Of a DNA stretch of 64,000 bases, positions 44,067 to 51,621 are shown one piece after another. The stretch is from assembly GCF_016862435.1 (NCBI RefSeq), contig NZ_BOMY01000033.1, forward strand, positions 124,001 through 188,000, in the 5' to 3' direction. The translations under genes and the position numbers were made by a program. Under the pieces are notes generated by a model, which was not told the origin of the DNA, ran no database searches, and saw only the letters and a list, made by a program, of their open reading frames with translations. Source of the DNA: Paractinoplanes tereljensis (GTDB lineage Bacteria > Actinomycetota > Actinomycetes > Mycobacteriales > Micromonosporaceae). How positions within the stretch are numbered: position 1 is the first letter of the stretch; each line of letters begins with the position of its first letter.

Positions 44067-45407
44067 GTGTTCAATAGCAACTTTTCCCGGCGGAACTTCA
44101 TTGGTCTGACCGCGGGGGCCGCCGGTGCTGCGGCCCTCGCTGCATGTGGCAGCTCCGGCCCGAGCGACAAGGGCGGCAGCGACAGTGGCAGCAAAAGCGG
44201 CAGTGCCTCCTACTGGTCGCTGAGCGGCGAGCCCGGCGAGCCCATTCGTCAGGCGGCGATCGACCGCTTCAACAAGGCGAACGCCGACACCAAGATCACC
44301 CCGACGTTCTTCCAGAACGACGCGTACAAGCAGAAGATCAAGACCGCGATCGGTGCCGGCCAGGCCCCGACGTTGATCTGGGGCTGGGGCGGTGGCGGCC
44401 TCAAGTCGTACGTCGATGCCAACCAGGTTGTCGACCTGACCGACTGGCTCGGCCAGAACGCGGCGGTCAAGGACAAGATCCTGCCGTCGTCGTTCGGCGC
44501 CGGCACGGTCAACGGCAAGGTGTACGCCCTGCCGGTCGAGACCGTCCAGCCGATCGTCCTCTACTACAACAAGAAGGTCTTCGACAAGGTCGGCGTGCAG
44601 CCGCCCCAGTCGTACAGCGACATTCTTGCTCTCATCCCGAAGTTCAACGCCAAGGGCATCGCGCCGTTCTCGCTCGCCGGCCAGTCCCGGTGGACGAACA
44701 TGATGTGGCTCGAGTTCATGCTCGACCGCCAGGCCGGCTCCGAGGTCTTCGACAACGTGTTCGCCGGCAAGGCGGGCTCGTGGTCCGACCCGCAGGTGCT
44801 GGAAATGCTGACCAAGGTGCAGGACCTGGTGAAGGGCAACGCCTTCATCAAGGGCTTCTCCTCGATCACCGCTGACTCCAACGCCGACCAGGCCCTGCTC
44901 TACACCGGCAAGGCCGCCATGATGGTGCACGGCTCCTGGTCGTACGGCATCCAGAAGGCCGACGGCGGCAGCTTCGTCAAGGACGGCGGCCTCGGCTGGA
45001 TGAACTTCCCGCCGATCGACGGCGGCAAGGGCGACCCGAGCAACACCGTCGGCAACCCCGGCCAGTACCTGTCGATCTCCTCCAAGGCCAGCGCGGCCGA
45101 CCAGGAGACGGCCAAGAAGTTCTTCTCGACGACGCTTGTCGACGACGACGAGAAGGCCGGCTGGGTCAAGTCCGGTGGCGTGCCCGTGCTGAAGAACAGC
45201 GACAGCCTGTTCACCGGCGACGACGCGCAGTTCCTCAAGGACATGTCCACCATCGCCTCGGGCGCCAAGACCTTCGCCCAGTCGTGGGACCAGGCTCTGT
45301 CGCCGACCGCGGCCGAGACCCTGTTGGACAACATCGCGAAGCTGTTCCAGCTTCAGGTCACCCCGCAGCAGTGGGTCGACAACATGAACGGGGTCATCGG
45401 CAAATGA
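44067..45407 (+). CDS. Oligosaccharide ABC importer, substrate-binding lipoprotein (BxlE-like)
   Basis: A 446-residue extracellular solute-binding protein of family 1. The leader FSRRNFIGLTAGAAG is Tat-like and ends in the lipobox LAAC27, followed by a Gly/Ser linker. The mature part has QAPTLIWGWGGGGLKSYVD, KVYALPVETVQPIVLYYNK and GKAAMMVHGSWSYG, typical of oligosaccharide binders. The GTG at 44067 follows GGAG at good spacing; an upstream frame lacks a leader. Divergent from the GH3 gene. The substrate is likely xylobiose or another beta-linked oligosaccharide. Confidence 0.9.
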   Translation: MFNSNFSRRNFIGLTAGAAGAAALAACGSSGPSDKGGSDSGSKSGSASYWSLSGEPGEPIRQAAIDRFNKANADTKITPTFFQNDAYKQKIKTAIGAGQAPTLIWGWGGGGLKSYVDANQVVDLTDWLGQNAAVKDKILPSSFGAGTVNGKVYALPVETVQPIVLYYNKKVFDKVGVQPPQSYSDILALIPKFNAKGIAPFSLAGQSRWTNMMWLEFMLDRQAGSEVFDNVFAGKAGSWSDPQVLEMLTKVQDLVKGNAFIKGFSSITADSNADQALLYTGKAAMMVHGSWSYGIQKADGGSFVKDGGLGWMNFPPIDGGKGDPSNTVGNPGQYLSISSKASAADQETAKKFFSTTLVDDDEKAGWVKSGGVPVLKNSDSLFTGDDAQFLKDMSTIASGAKTFAQSWDQALSPTAAETLLDNIAKLFQLQVTPQQWVDNMNGVIGK

Positions 45408-46327
45408 CGACGCTCGCTCCGCCCGCCGTACGCGTGCAGGAGCCAACGACCGCCAAAAGCGGGCGGAGCGGCTCCGTCGTGTGGATGGCAATCCCCGCGC
45501 TGTTGATGTTCATCGCGTTCGGGATCATCCCGTTGCTCGGTGTCATCGCGCTGAGTTTCACCACCTGGGACGGCATCGGTGACATTCACCCGAGTGGCCT
45601 GACCAGCTGGACGGCGGCCCTGAAGGACCCGGGGCTGCCGCACGCCATCTGGGTGACGTTCGAAATCATGATCCTGTCGTGGCTGGTGCAGACGCCGATC
45701 TCCATCATGATCGGTGTCTTCCTGGCCGCCACCAAGAAGTACCGCGGGTTCCTGGCGGTTCTTTACTTCGTGCCGTTGCTGCTCTCGTCGGCGGCCATCT
45801 CGATCACCTACAAGGCGCTGCTCGACCCGAACTTCGGGCTGGGCGCCGGCTTCGGGGTCGAATGGCTCAAGCAGGACTGGCTCGGTGACTCGACCCTCGC
45901 CATGGGCGTCCTGATCTTCGTGGTGTCCTGGCAGTACATCCCGTTCCACTCCTTGATCTATCAAGGTGCGGTCCGGCAGATCCCGACGTCGATGTACGAG
46001 GCGTCGATGATCGACGGAGCCGGCCGGATCAGGCAGTTCTTCAGCATCACGCTGCCGCAGATCAAGTACACGATCATCACGTCGTCGACGCTGATGGTGG
46101 TGGGTTCGCTGACCTTCTTCGACCTGATCTACGTGCTCACCGGCGGTGGTCCCGGCGACTCGACACGGGCATTGGCGCTGGAGATGTACCAGAAGGGCTT
46201 CATGGCCAACCTGATGGGCCCCGCGAGCTGTATCGCGGTGATCCTCGTGTTGTCCGGTGTGGTCCTCGCTCAGTTGCTGCGCCGCCTCGGCGGCCGTGGC
46301 GACGAGAGCATGCAGGAAGGAGTCTGA
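45404..46327 (+). CDS. Oligosaccharide ABC importer permease 1 (MalF type)
   Basis: A 307-residue permease of the binding-protein-dependent family with six membrane segments. The EAA loop is YEASMIDGAGRIRQFFSITLP, where the ATPase docks. The ATG overlaps the binding-protein stop as ATGA. There is no ATPase gene in the cluster; as in streptomycetes, a shared ATPase such as MsiK encoded elsewhere probably energises it. Confidence 0.9.
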   Translation: MTTLAPPAVRVQEPTTAKSGRSGSVVWMAIPALLMFIAFGIIPLLGVIALSFTTWDGIGDIHPSGLTSWTAALKDPGLPHAIWVTFEIMILSWLVQTPISIMIGVFLAATKKYRGFLAVLYFVPLLLSSAAISITYKALLDPNFGLGAGFGVEWLKQDWLGDSTLAMGVLIFVVSWQYIPFHSLIYQGAVRQIPTSMYEASMIDGAGRIRQFFSITLPQIKYTIITSSTLMVVGSLTFFDLIYVLTGGGPGDSTRALALEMYQKGFMANLMGPASCIAVILVLSGVVLAQLLRRLGGRGDESMQEGV

Positions 46328-46328
46328 G

Positions 46329-47210
46329 ATGGCGACGGTAACTGTTTCCGGCAAGCCCGCGCCGTCCAGGCGGCGCAGCCCGCTCGGCAGGCTGCTGCGA
46401 CTGAACTGGTTCGGCGGTGCGCTCGGCTGGGTGTGGCTGTTCATCGTGATGATCCCGATCTACTGGATCATCATCACCAGCTTCAAGACCCAGGCGAACT
46501 ACTTCATCACCAACACGTTCGCCCCGCCGTCGGACCCGACGCTCGCGAACTACAAGGAAGTCATCGAGAACGAGATCGTTCGATACTTCCTCAACAGCGT
46601 CATGGTCACCGTCGGCGCGATCGTGCCGGCCGTGCTCATCTCGTTCATGGCCGCGTACGCGATCATCCGGGGGATCGGCAACCGGTTCCTGCGTTACACG
46701 AACTCGTTGTTCCTGATGGGCCTGGCGATCCCGCTGCAAGCGGTCATCATCCCGGTCTATCTGATCATCATCCGGCTGAAGCTGTACGACACCCTGCTCG
46801 CCATCGTGCTGCCGTCGATCGCGTTCGCCATTCCGCTGTCCGTCCTGGTGCTGAGCAACTTCATCCGGGACGTGCCGAAGGAACTGTTCGAATCGATGCG
46901 GATGGACGGTGCCACCGAGTGGGGCACCCTGTGGCGGCTGGCGTTCCCGCTCACCCGCCCCGCGCTGGTCACCGTGACCATCTACAACGCGCTGGGCATC
47001 TGGAACGGGTTCCTGCTGCCACTGGTGCTGACCCAGAGCCCCGACCAGCGCACCATCCCCTTGGCGCTGGTCTTCTTCCAGGGTCAGTTCGGCGTGAACA
47101 CGCCGGCCATCGCGGCCTCGGTCACGCTCACCACCATCCCGATCGTCCTGCTGTACGCGATCGGGCGCCGGCAGCTACTTAGCGGTCTTACCGCCGGTTT
47201 CGGCAAATAG
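46329..47210 (+). CDS. Oligosaccharide ABC importer permease 2 (MalG type)
   Basis: A 293-residue MalG-type permease with six membrane segments and the EAA loop FESMRMDGATEWGTLWRLAFP. It starts one base after the previous stop. Its 3' end overlaps the convergent LacI gene by 36 bases, so the C-terminal LLSGLTAGFGK is encoded opposite the LacI tail. Confidence 0.9.
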   Translation: MATVTVSGKPAPSRRRSPLGRLLRLNWFGGALGWVWLFIVMIPIYWIIITSFKTQANYFITNTFAPPSDPTLANYKEVIENEIVRYFLNSVMVTVGAIVPAVLISFMAAYAIIRGIGNRFLRYTNSLFLMGLAIPLQAVIIPVYLIIIRLKLYDTLLAIVLPSIAFAIPLSVLVLSNFIRDVPKELFESMRMDGATEWGTLWRLAFPLTRPALVTVTIYNALGIWNGFLLPLVLTQSPDQRTIPLALVFFQGQFGVNTPAIAASVTLTTIPIVLLYAIGRRQLLSGLTAGFGK

Positions 47211-48212
47211 GGCGGTGCTCTCCCGGATCACCAGCTCGGTAGCGAGCTCGACCCGGGGAGTCTCGATGGGCTCGCCACGCGACAACCGCAAAACGGTACG
47301 CGCGGCGAGCCCACCCATGTCGGCGAGCGGCTGGCGCACGGTGGTCAGCGGGGGAGCCGACCAGCGGGCCTCCGGCAGGTCGTCGAAGCCGACCACACTC
47401 AGATCGTCCGGGATGCGGATGCCGCGCAGCCGGGCCGCCTCGTACAGCCCCAGCGCCATCTGGTCACTGGACGCGAAGATCGCGGTCGGCGGGTCGTCCC
47501 GGTCGAGCAGCCGCTGTCCCGCCTGGAAGCCCGACTCGTGCTGGAAGTCGCCCGGCTCGATCAGCCGCCGGTCGAGACGAAGACCGGCCTCCTCGAGAGC
47601 GGCACGGTAACCGTCCAGCCGTGCACGTGAACACAGGAGCTGCTTCGGGCCCTCGACCAGACCGATCTTGGTGTGGCCCAGGGAGATCAGGTGCTCGGTG
47701 GCGCTGCGCCCGCCGGACCAGTTCGTAGCCCCGATCGTCGGGACGTCCGCGGCCACGCCGCCGGCCGGATCGATTATCACCATCGGCACGTTGAGCCGGT
47801 GCAGCTCGGCGCTTATCGGGCCGGCCCCGTCGGAGATCACCAGGATCACGCCGTCGGACTGGCGGGCCCGCAGGTTCTGCAGCCACTGCCGGGTCGAAGC
47901 GGTACGCCGGTGAATGGCGGAAATGACGGTGCCTACGCCGGCCGCGTGGTTGACCTCCTCGACGCCGCGGATCAGCTCTACCGCCCAGGGGCTGTCGAGG
48001 TCCTGGAAAACGAGGTCGATCAATCCGGCCCGGAGCGGCTGCCGAGAGTTACGAGGGCGGTAGTCGTGCTCCCGCAGAAGGTGCTCGATCCGGTCCCGGG
48101 TTTCCGGGGATACGTCGGTACGCCCGTTGAGCACCCGTGACACCGTGGGAACTGAGACTCCGGCGGCTTCCGCGATGGTCGCGATTGTCACCCGTCGTCC
48201 GACCGCGGCCAT
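47175..48212 (-). CDS. LacI-family regulator of the xylo-oligosaccharide locus (BxlR-like)
   Basis: A 345-residue LacI regulator. The helix-turn-helix is VTIATIAEAAGVSVPTVSRVLNG; the effector domain has SVVGFDDLPEARWSAPPLTT. The ATG at 48212 is preceded by GAGGAG; the longer frame upstream reads through the 25-bp inverted repeat and is not coding. A perfect palindrome CGAAACTTTCG lies 35 bases before the start, and almost the same site lies before the GH3 gene, so it probably represses itself and the xylosidase, as known for BxlR-type proteins. Confidence 0.88.
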   Translation of the reverse strand: MAAVGRRVTIATIAEAAGVSVPTVSRVLNGRTDVSPETRDRIEHLLREHDYRPRNSRQPLRAGLIDLVFQDLDSPWAVELIRGVEEVNHAAGVGTVISAIHRRTASTRQWLQNLRARQSDGVILVISDGAGPISAELHRLNVPMVIIDPAGGVAADVPTIGATNWSGGRSATEHLISLGHTKIGLVEGPKQLLCSRARLDGYRAALEEAGLRLDRRLIEPGDFQHESGFQAGQRLLDRDDPPTAIFASSDQMALGLYEAARLRGIRIPDDLSVVGFDDLPEARWSAPPLTTVRQPLADMGGLAARTVLRLSRGEPIETPRVELATELVIRESTALFAETGGKTAK

Positions 48213-48246
48213 CCGACTCTCCTCGCCTGCCGCGGGGGCCATTTTT

Positions 48247-48257
48247 CGAAACTTTCG
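48247..48257. promoter_or_regulatory. CGAAACTTTCG operator before the LacI gene
   Basis: A perfect palindrome (CGAAA-C-TTTCG), 35 bases before the LacI ATG at 48212; shared in nearly the same form with the GH3 promoter. Confidence 0.6.
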
Positions 48258-48340
48258 ACCGCGGTGCCGGAAGTATTGCACATAGACGACTTGGCAGCGA
48301 TGAGGCAAGGGGAGAATGTCCCGGCGGGGAGGGTTCAGCG

Positions 48341-48418
48341 ATGACAATCGACCTTCGGGCCCTCGTCGTGGCCGCCTTGAATGCCGCCTACGCTGGGACG
48401 GTTTTGGGCCGGGGATGA
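48341..48418 (+). CDS. Possible 25-residue leader ORF
   Basis: An ATG at 48341 preceded by GGGGAGGG at usable spacing opens a short frame, MTIDLRALVVAALNAAYAG and six more residues, whose TGA lies inside the first arm of the long inverted repeat. This could be a leader peptide of an attenuator or chance. No homologue is known to me. Confidence 0.25.
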   Translation: MTIDLRALVVAALNAAYAGTVLGRG

Positions 48419-48473
48419 CCATGCTGGGCGGTAAAGCATCTATGCCCTGCATGGTCATCCCCGGCCCAAAACC
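48400..48473. repeat. 25-bp perfect inverted repeat, long hairpin
   Basis: Bases 48400-48424 and 48449-48473 are exact reverse complements (the outer end begins GGTTTTGGGCC). After one mismatch at the inner end, five more pairs form, leaving a loop near GTAAAGCATC. This is far longer than the other hairpins in the window. It could be a terminator, a REP/MITE-like element, or a structured RNA. Confidence 0.85.
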
Positions 48474-48844
48474 TTGCACGGTAGGCCGTGACGGCCAGGA
48501 GCTTGGTCGCTCGTCGCTGGCTGCATGATCGGGGCTGGGCGGTCCCCTTCCGCATCGTGGTCTGGCTGCCGCGCTGTGGGCACGCCGGGCGCGCCGGTTG
48601 AGCGGGCCGGCCTTTGTGGTGGGGTCCGCGAGCGAAACCGTGCCGCTTACGCTCACGTCAAGACCCAACCCCGTGGTGGTTACGGTGGGGGGCTTGGCAG
48701 AGCTTTAAAGATCTTGCGGGTTACTGCTGTGGCGAAGTGCTGGGACCGTCTGTCGGCGCCCGCTTGATGGAACAGTTGTGCCCGTAGGCCGACTCAACCG
48801 GTCTTGACCGTTGGCGGACGCTGTCAACCTGGCAGGAGGCGGCG

Positions 48845-49828
48845 ATGCTCGCCTCCAGGCATTCACGCCACGCTCGGGCGTCGGCCTCGCTCGCCGCCGG
48901 CACCGACGATCAGCTGGCGGCTTTGGTCTCGACCGGGGACGAGGTCGTGGGCGCAGGCGGTGGATCCTCGGTGATCGACGTCGGCGGCGTGCCCGTCTTC
49001 GCCAAGCGGATCCCTTTGACCGACCGGGAGCTGGCTAACCCGGGCAGCACGGCGAACCTGTACGACGTGCCGCTGTCCTGCCAGTACGGGATGTTCCGGC
49101 TGGCCGGCCCGGGCTTCGGCGGCTGGCGCGAACTGGCCGCCAACCAGGTCGTCACCGAGGGCGTGCTGGCCGGCAAGGCGGAGGCTTTTCCGCTGCTCTA
49201 CCACTGGCGGGTGCTTCCCGGCCGTCCGGCTGTCTCGGCCGAGCACTGTGACATCGGCGCTGTCGTCGCTCAGTTCGGCGGAGCCTCGGGGGTGCGGGTC
49301 CGCCTCGAGGAATTGGCCGGAGCGACCTTCAGCCTTGTCCTGTTTCTTGAGTACATTCCCTCTCCGTTGAAGCCCGCGGTGAGCGAGGCGGAGACATTCG
49401 AGCGTCAGCTGTTCGAGATTGTGGCGTTTCTGGGTGGCGTCGGCCTGTTGCATATGGACGGGCACTTGGGCAATTTCCGGAGCGATGGCGATCAGATCTA
49501 CCTGGGCGATTTCGGGTTGGCCACCTCGGCTCGGTTCGAGCTGTCGCACGACGAGCAGGACTTTGTCGCTCGCCACGTCGGCTATGACGCCGACTATGCG
49601 GCGATGCGACTGGTGAACTGGCTGGTCACCGCGACTTGCGGCGTCGGCGAGGATCTTGCTGCTCGTAACGCTTACGTGCGGCGGTGCGCGACCGGCTATG
49701 TTCCGGCGGACGTGCCGCCGGCGGTGGCGGGAATCCTTGGCCGGCACGCCCGCGCGGCGGCGAGGTTGAACGACCTGTGCTGGCGGCAGTTCGACGGAGA
49801 CATCCAGGCCGAGTATCAAGCCTCGTAG
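48845..49828 (+). CDS. Protein-kinase-fold protein
   Basis: A 327-residue protein of the kinase fold. A possible Lys54 is in VPVFAKRIPL, the catalytic loop is HMDGHLGNF with Asp205 and Asn210, and the metal-binding motif is GDFGLA with Asp222. All three catalytic features are therefore present, while the glycine loop is unusual (VGAGGGSSVID). The ATG follows AGGAGG at good spacing. The family resembles phosphotransferase-like kinases more than typical Ser/Thr kinases; the substrate is unknown. It is followed convergently by a small conserved unknown gene. Confidence 0.78.
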   Translation: MLASRHSRHARASASLAAGTDDQLAALVSTGDEVVGAGGGSSVIDVGGVPVFAKRIPLTDRELANPGSTANLYDVPLSCQYGMFRLAGPGFGGWRELAANQVVTEGVLAGKAEAFPLLYHWRVLPGRPAVSAEHCDIGAVVAQFGGASGVRVRLEELAGATFSLVLFLEYIPSPLKPAVSEAETFERQLFEIVAFLGGVGLLHMDGHLGNFRSDGDQIYLGDFGLATSARFELSHDEQDFVARHVGYDADYAAMRLVNWLVTATCGVGEDLAARNAYVRRCATGYVPADVPPAVAGILGRHARAAARLNDLCWRQFDGDIQAEYQAS

Positions 49829-49829
49829 C

Positions 49830-50231
49830 TCAGCGGGCGCGCATCCGGTTGTTGCGGGCGTCGTGGGTCAGTTCGGCCAGGCCGAGCTCCTCCAGCAGCG
49901 GGGGAAGGTACATGCCGAAGCGGCCGCGGTAGCCCTTGCGGAGTCCGTACCAGCCGCCGACCGGGTTGTCGGATGAGCGGCCCCACGCCTCGACCGTGCC
50001 GTCGGCGGCCGGCTTGTTCTCGTCGGCGGCGCCCAGCGGCACCCAGTCCGCCTGCTGCTGCAGCCAGGCGTGCAGGTCTTCGACCGCGCGGAGCTGATAG
50101 CTCAGCTTCGTCGTTCCGACCTGGCAGATCAGGGTCGGCGGCTCGGCGTCGGGGTCCCGGTACATCGTGTACTGCGACGAGCCCGGCGGCGTTCGCAACA
50201 TCCAGGGGTCGTCTTTTGTCCCGGCTGGCAT
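49830..50231 (-). CDS. Conserved hypothetical protein
   Basis: A 133-residue soluble protein I do not recognise by function. It is rich in Trp and Gly, with PAGTKDDPWMLRTPPGSSQY at the start and SDNPVGGWYGLRKGYRGRFG in the second half; no signal peptide or membrane segment. The start ATG at 50231 follows GGGAG. The layout resembles small DUF proteins often found in actinomycete genomes. It ends 1 base after the kinase-like stop on the other strand. Confidence 0.65.
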   Translation of the reverse strand: MPAGTKDDPWMLRTPPGSSQYTMYRDPDAEPPTLICQVGTTKLSYQLRAVEDLHAWLQQQADWVPLGAADENKPAADGTVEAWGRSSDNPVGGWYGLRKGYRGRFGMYLPPLLEELGLAELTHDARNNRMRAR

Positions 50232-50383
50232 GATCGCTCCCTGTGGTCGTCCGTCACCAAGAGTCGACTGTAGGCGGCGCGGATCGAGCAACAGGGCGAA
50301 TCGATACCGTGTACGCCTGGCGAGGCAGACTGGCGCCGTTCCCGATGGACGGCGCCCGCCTGACCCGCATGATCCATCCGCGC

Positions 50384-50977
50384 TCAGGGTCGTATCAGAT
50401 CAGTGGTGCTGATCCTGAGTGGGAAGGGGCCGTCCGTGACCAGTGTCTGGCCGTAGTTCGCGAAGGCGTGTTCGACGTAGTGAGTGCCGTCCAGGCGGTA
50501 CAGCTGAAGCATTACGGAGTGGTAGTCAGCCATGTTCGGCTCGACGAGCAAATACCAGGGGATTCGAGCCGCCGCGTAGAGGTGCATTTTCCGCACACGA
50601 TCGTTTCTGGCATTGCTCGGCGAGGTGACCTCGACGACGAGCGCGACTTCGCCAGCCTCAGTTATTTCGCCATCCCATCCCAGCTTCCCGACGGAGATGT
50701 CCGGGACAACGATGCAGTCGGTGCCGAGGCGGACGTCCGAGGCCTCAAATGCCCTCAAGCCTGCACGCCGAGCGGCGGGTTCAAGGAATGTCATCAAGTA
50801 GTAGCAGATGCCCTGGTGCGGCTTTTTCGGTGAAGGGCTCACCCTGAGCTTCCCGTTGATCAGTTCGATCCGGCTGTCGGTCTCGCCCAGGGCGAGGAAC
50901 TCGGCCTCCGTCCAATACTTGGACAGGTCAAGCCCCTGCTCGCTCATGAGCGAAGTGTTCCATACGGTCACGGTCAC
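50384..50977 (-). CDS. Uma2-family (DUF820) putative endonuclease-fold protein
   Basis: A 197-residue Uma2/DUF820 protein with a PD-(D/E)XK-like core: IELINGKLRVSPSP near residue 38, VVPDISVGKLGW, VVEVTSPSNARND and KMHLYAAARIPWYLLVE. The acidic and Lys residues look complete. The start is a GTG at 50977 with AAAGGA upstream; a GTG six bases on is possible. Uma2 proteins are abundant in actinomycetes and cyanobacteria; some are thought to be nucleases, but the role is unproven. It is the second of two tandem copies. Confidence 0.82.
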   Translation of the reverse strand: MTVTVWNTSLMSEQGLDLSKYWTEAEFLALGETDSRIELINGKLRVSPSPKKPHQGICYYLMTFLEPAARRAGLRAFEASDVRLGTDCIVVPDISVGKLGWDGEITEAGEVALVVEVTSPSNARNDRVRKMHLYAAARIPWYLLVEPNMADYHSVMLQLYRLDGTHYVEHAFANYGQTLVTDGPFPLRISTTDLIRP

Positions 50978-51016
50978 CGTCCTTTGACTAGTTGCCTTGC
51001 GTCAGCGTGTGTCGCG

Positions 51017-51589
51017 TCAAGTCCGAACCAGGGCGGCGGCGTCGATCTCGCAGGAGAACGGGTCGTCCAGCTTCAGGGACTGGCCGGGTTTGGCGGCGGC
51101 GTGTTTGACGTAGTGATCGGTCGCGAGGCGGTGGAGGCGGAGTGCGGCGGAGTAGGTCGCGTAGTCGAGCTCGACCAGCAGGAACCACTCGATGCCGGCG
51201 GCGGCGTAGAGGTGTGGCTTGAACGAGCGGTCGATCAGGGCGGAGTCGGGTGTGGTGATCTCGCCGATCAGGCGGATGTTGGCGGCGTCCACGACGAGGG
51301 TGCCCCGGCCGGCCTTCGTGGCCACCACGAAGTCGGGATTGGTGATCGTGTCGGGCGCCAGGCGTGCGTTGACTCGGCCTACGGCCTCGAACTCGGTGTT
51401 GGCGGCCGCTGTTCGGAGAACGCCGACAAGCTGGCCGAGCACCTCCTGATGGAAGCCGTCGTTGGGGGAGGGGCTTACCCAGAGGGCGCCGCGGACCAGC
51501 TCCACCAGGCTCGTGGTCTCGTCGAGGGCGAGGTATTCGTCCTCGGTCCACGGTGGAACGTGGTCGAAGACGACGTGGTTGAAAGTCAC
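51017..51589 (-). CDS. Uma2-family (DUF820) putative endonuclease-fold protein
   Basis: A 190-residue paralogue of the downstream Uma2 gene. Motifs are LVELVRGALWVSPSPND, TNPDFVVATKAG, LIGEITTPDSALIDR and KPHLYAAAGIEWFLLVE. The GTG start at 51589 gives the usual short N-terminus before PPWTEDEYLAL. The sequence differs clearly from the neighbour, so the pair is old. No methylase or antitoxin gene is near. Confidence 0.82.
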   Translation of the reverse strand: MTFNHVVFDHVPPWTEDEYLALDETTSLVELVRGALWVSPSPNDGFHQEVLGQLVGVLRTAAANTEFEAVGRVNARLAPDTITNPDFVVATKAGRGTLVVDAANIRLIGEITTPDSALIDRSFKPHLYAAAGIEWFLLVELDYATYSAALRLHRLATDHYVKHAAAKPGQSLKLDDPFSCEIDAAALVRT

Positions 51590-51621
51590 GCGCTAATTGT
51601 CGCGCGCACACTAGGCGTTAG

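Larger units (their letters stand above)
48213..48844. other. Non-coding stretch with operator, possible leader ORF and long inverted repeat
   Basis: 632 bases between the LacI gene and the kinase-like gene. It holds the CGAAACTTTCG site, a 25-codon frame at 48341-48418, and the 25-bp inverted repeat at 48400-48473. I see nothing I can name between 48474 and 48830; the end carries the AGGAGG ribosome-binding site of the next gene. Confidence 0.5.

Noticed and set aside
48213..48668. Extension of the locus LacI frame through the long palindrome
   Set aside because: The ATG at 48212 gives a normal LacI start with GAGGAG; the extension merely translates both palindrome arms.
50384..51589. Uma2 pair as a restriction-modification or toxin-antitoxin system
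   Set aside because: No methylase, specificity or antitoxin gene is beside them.
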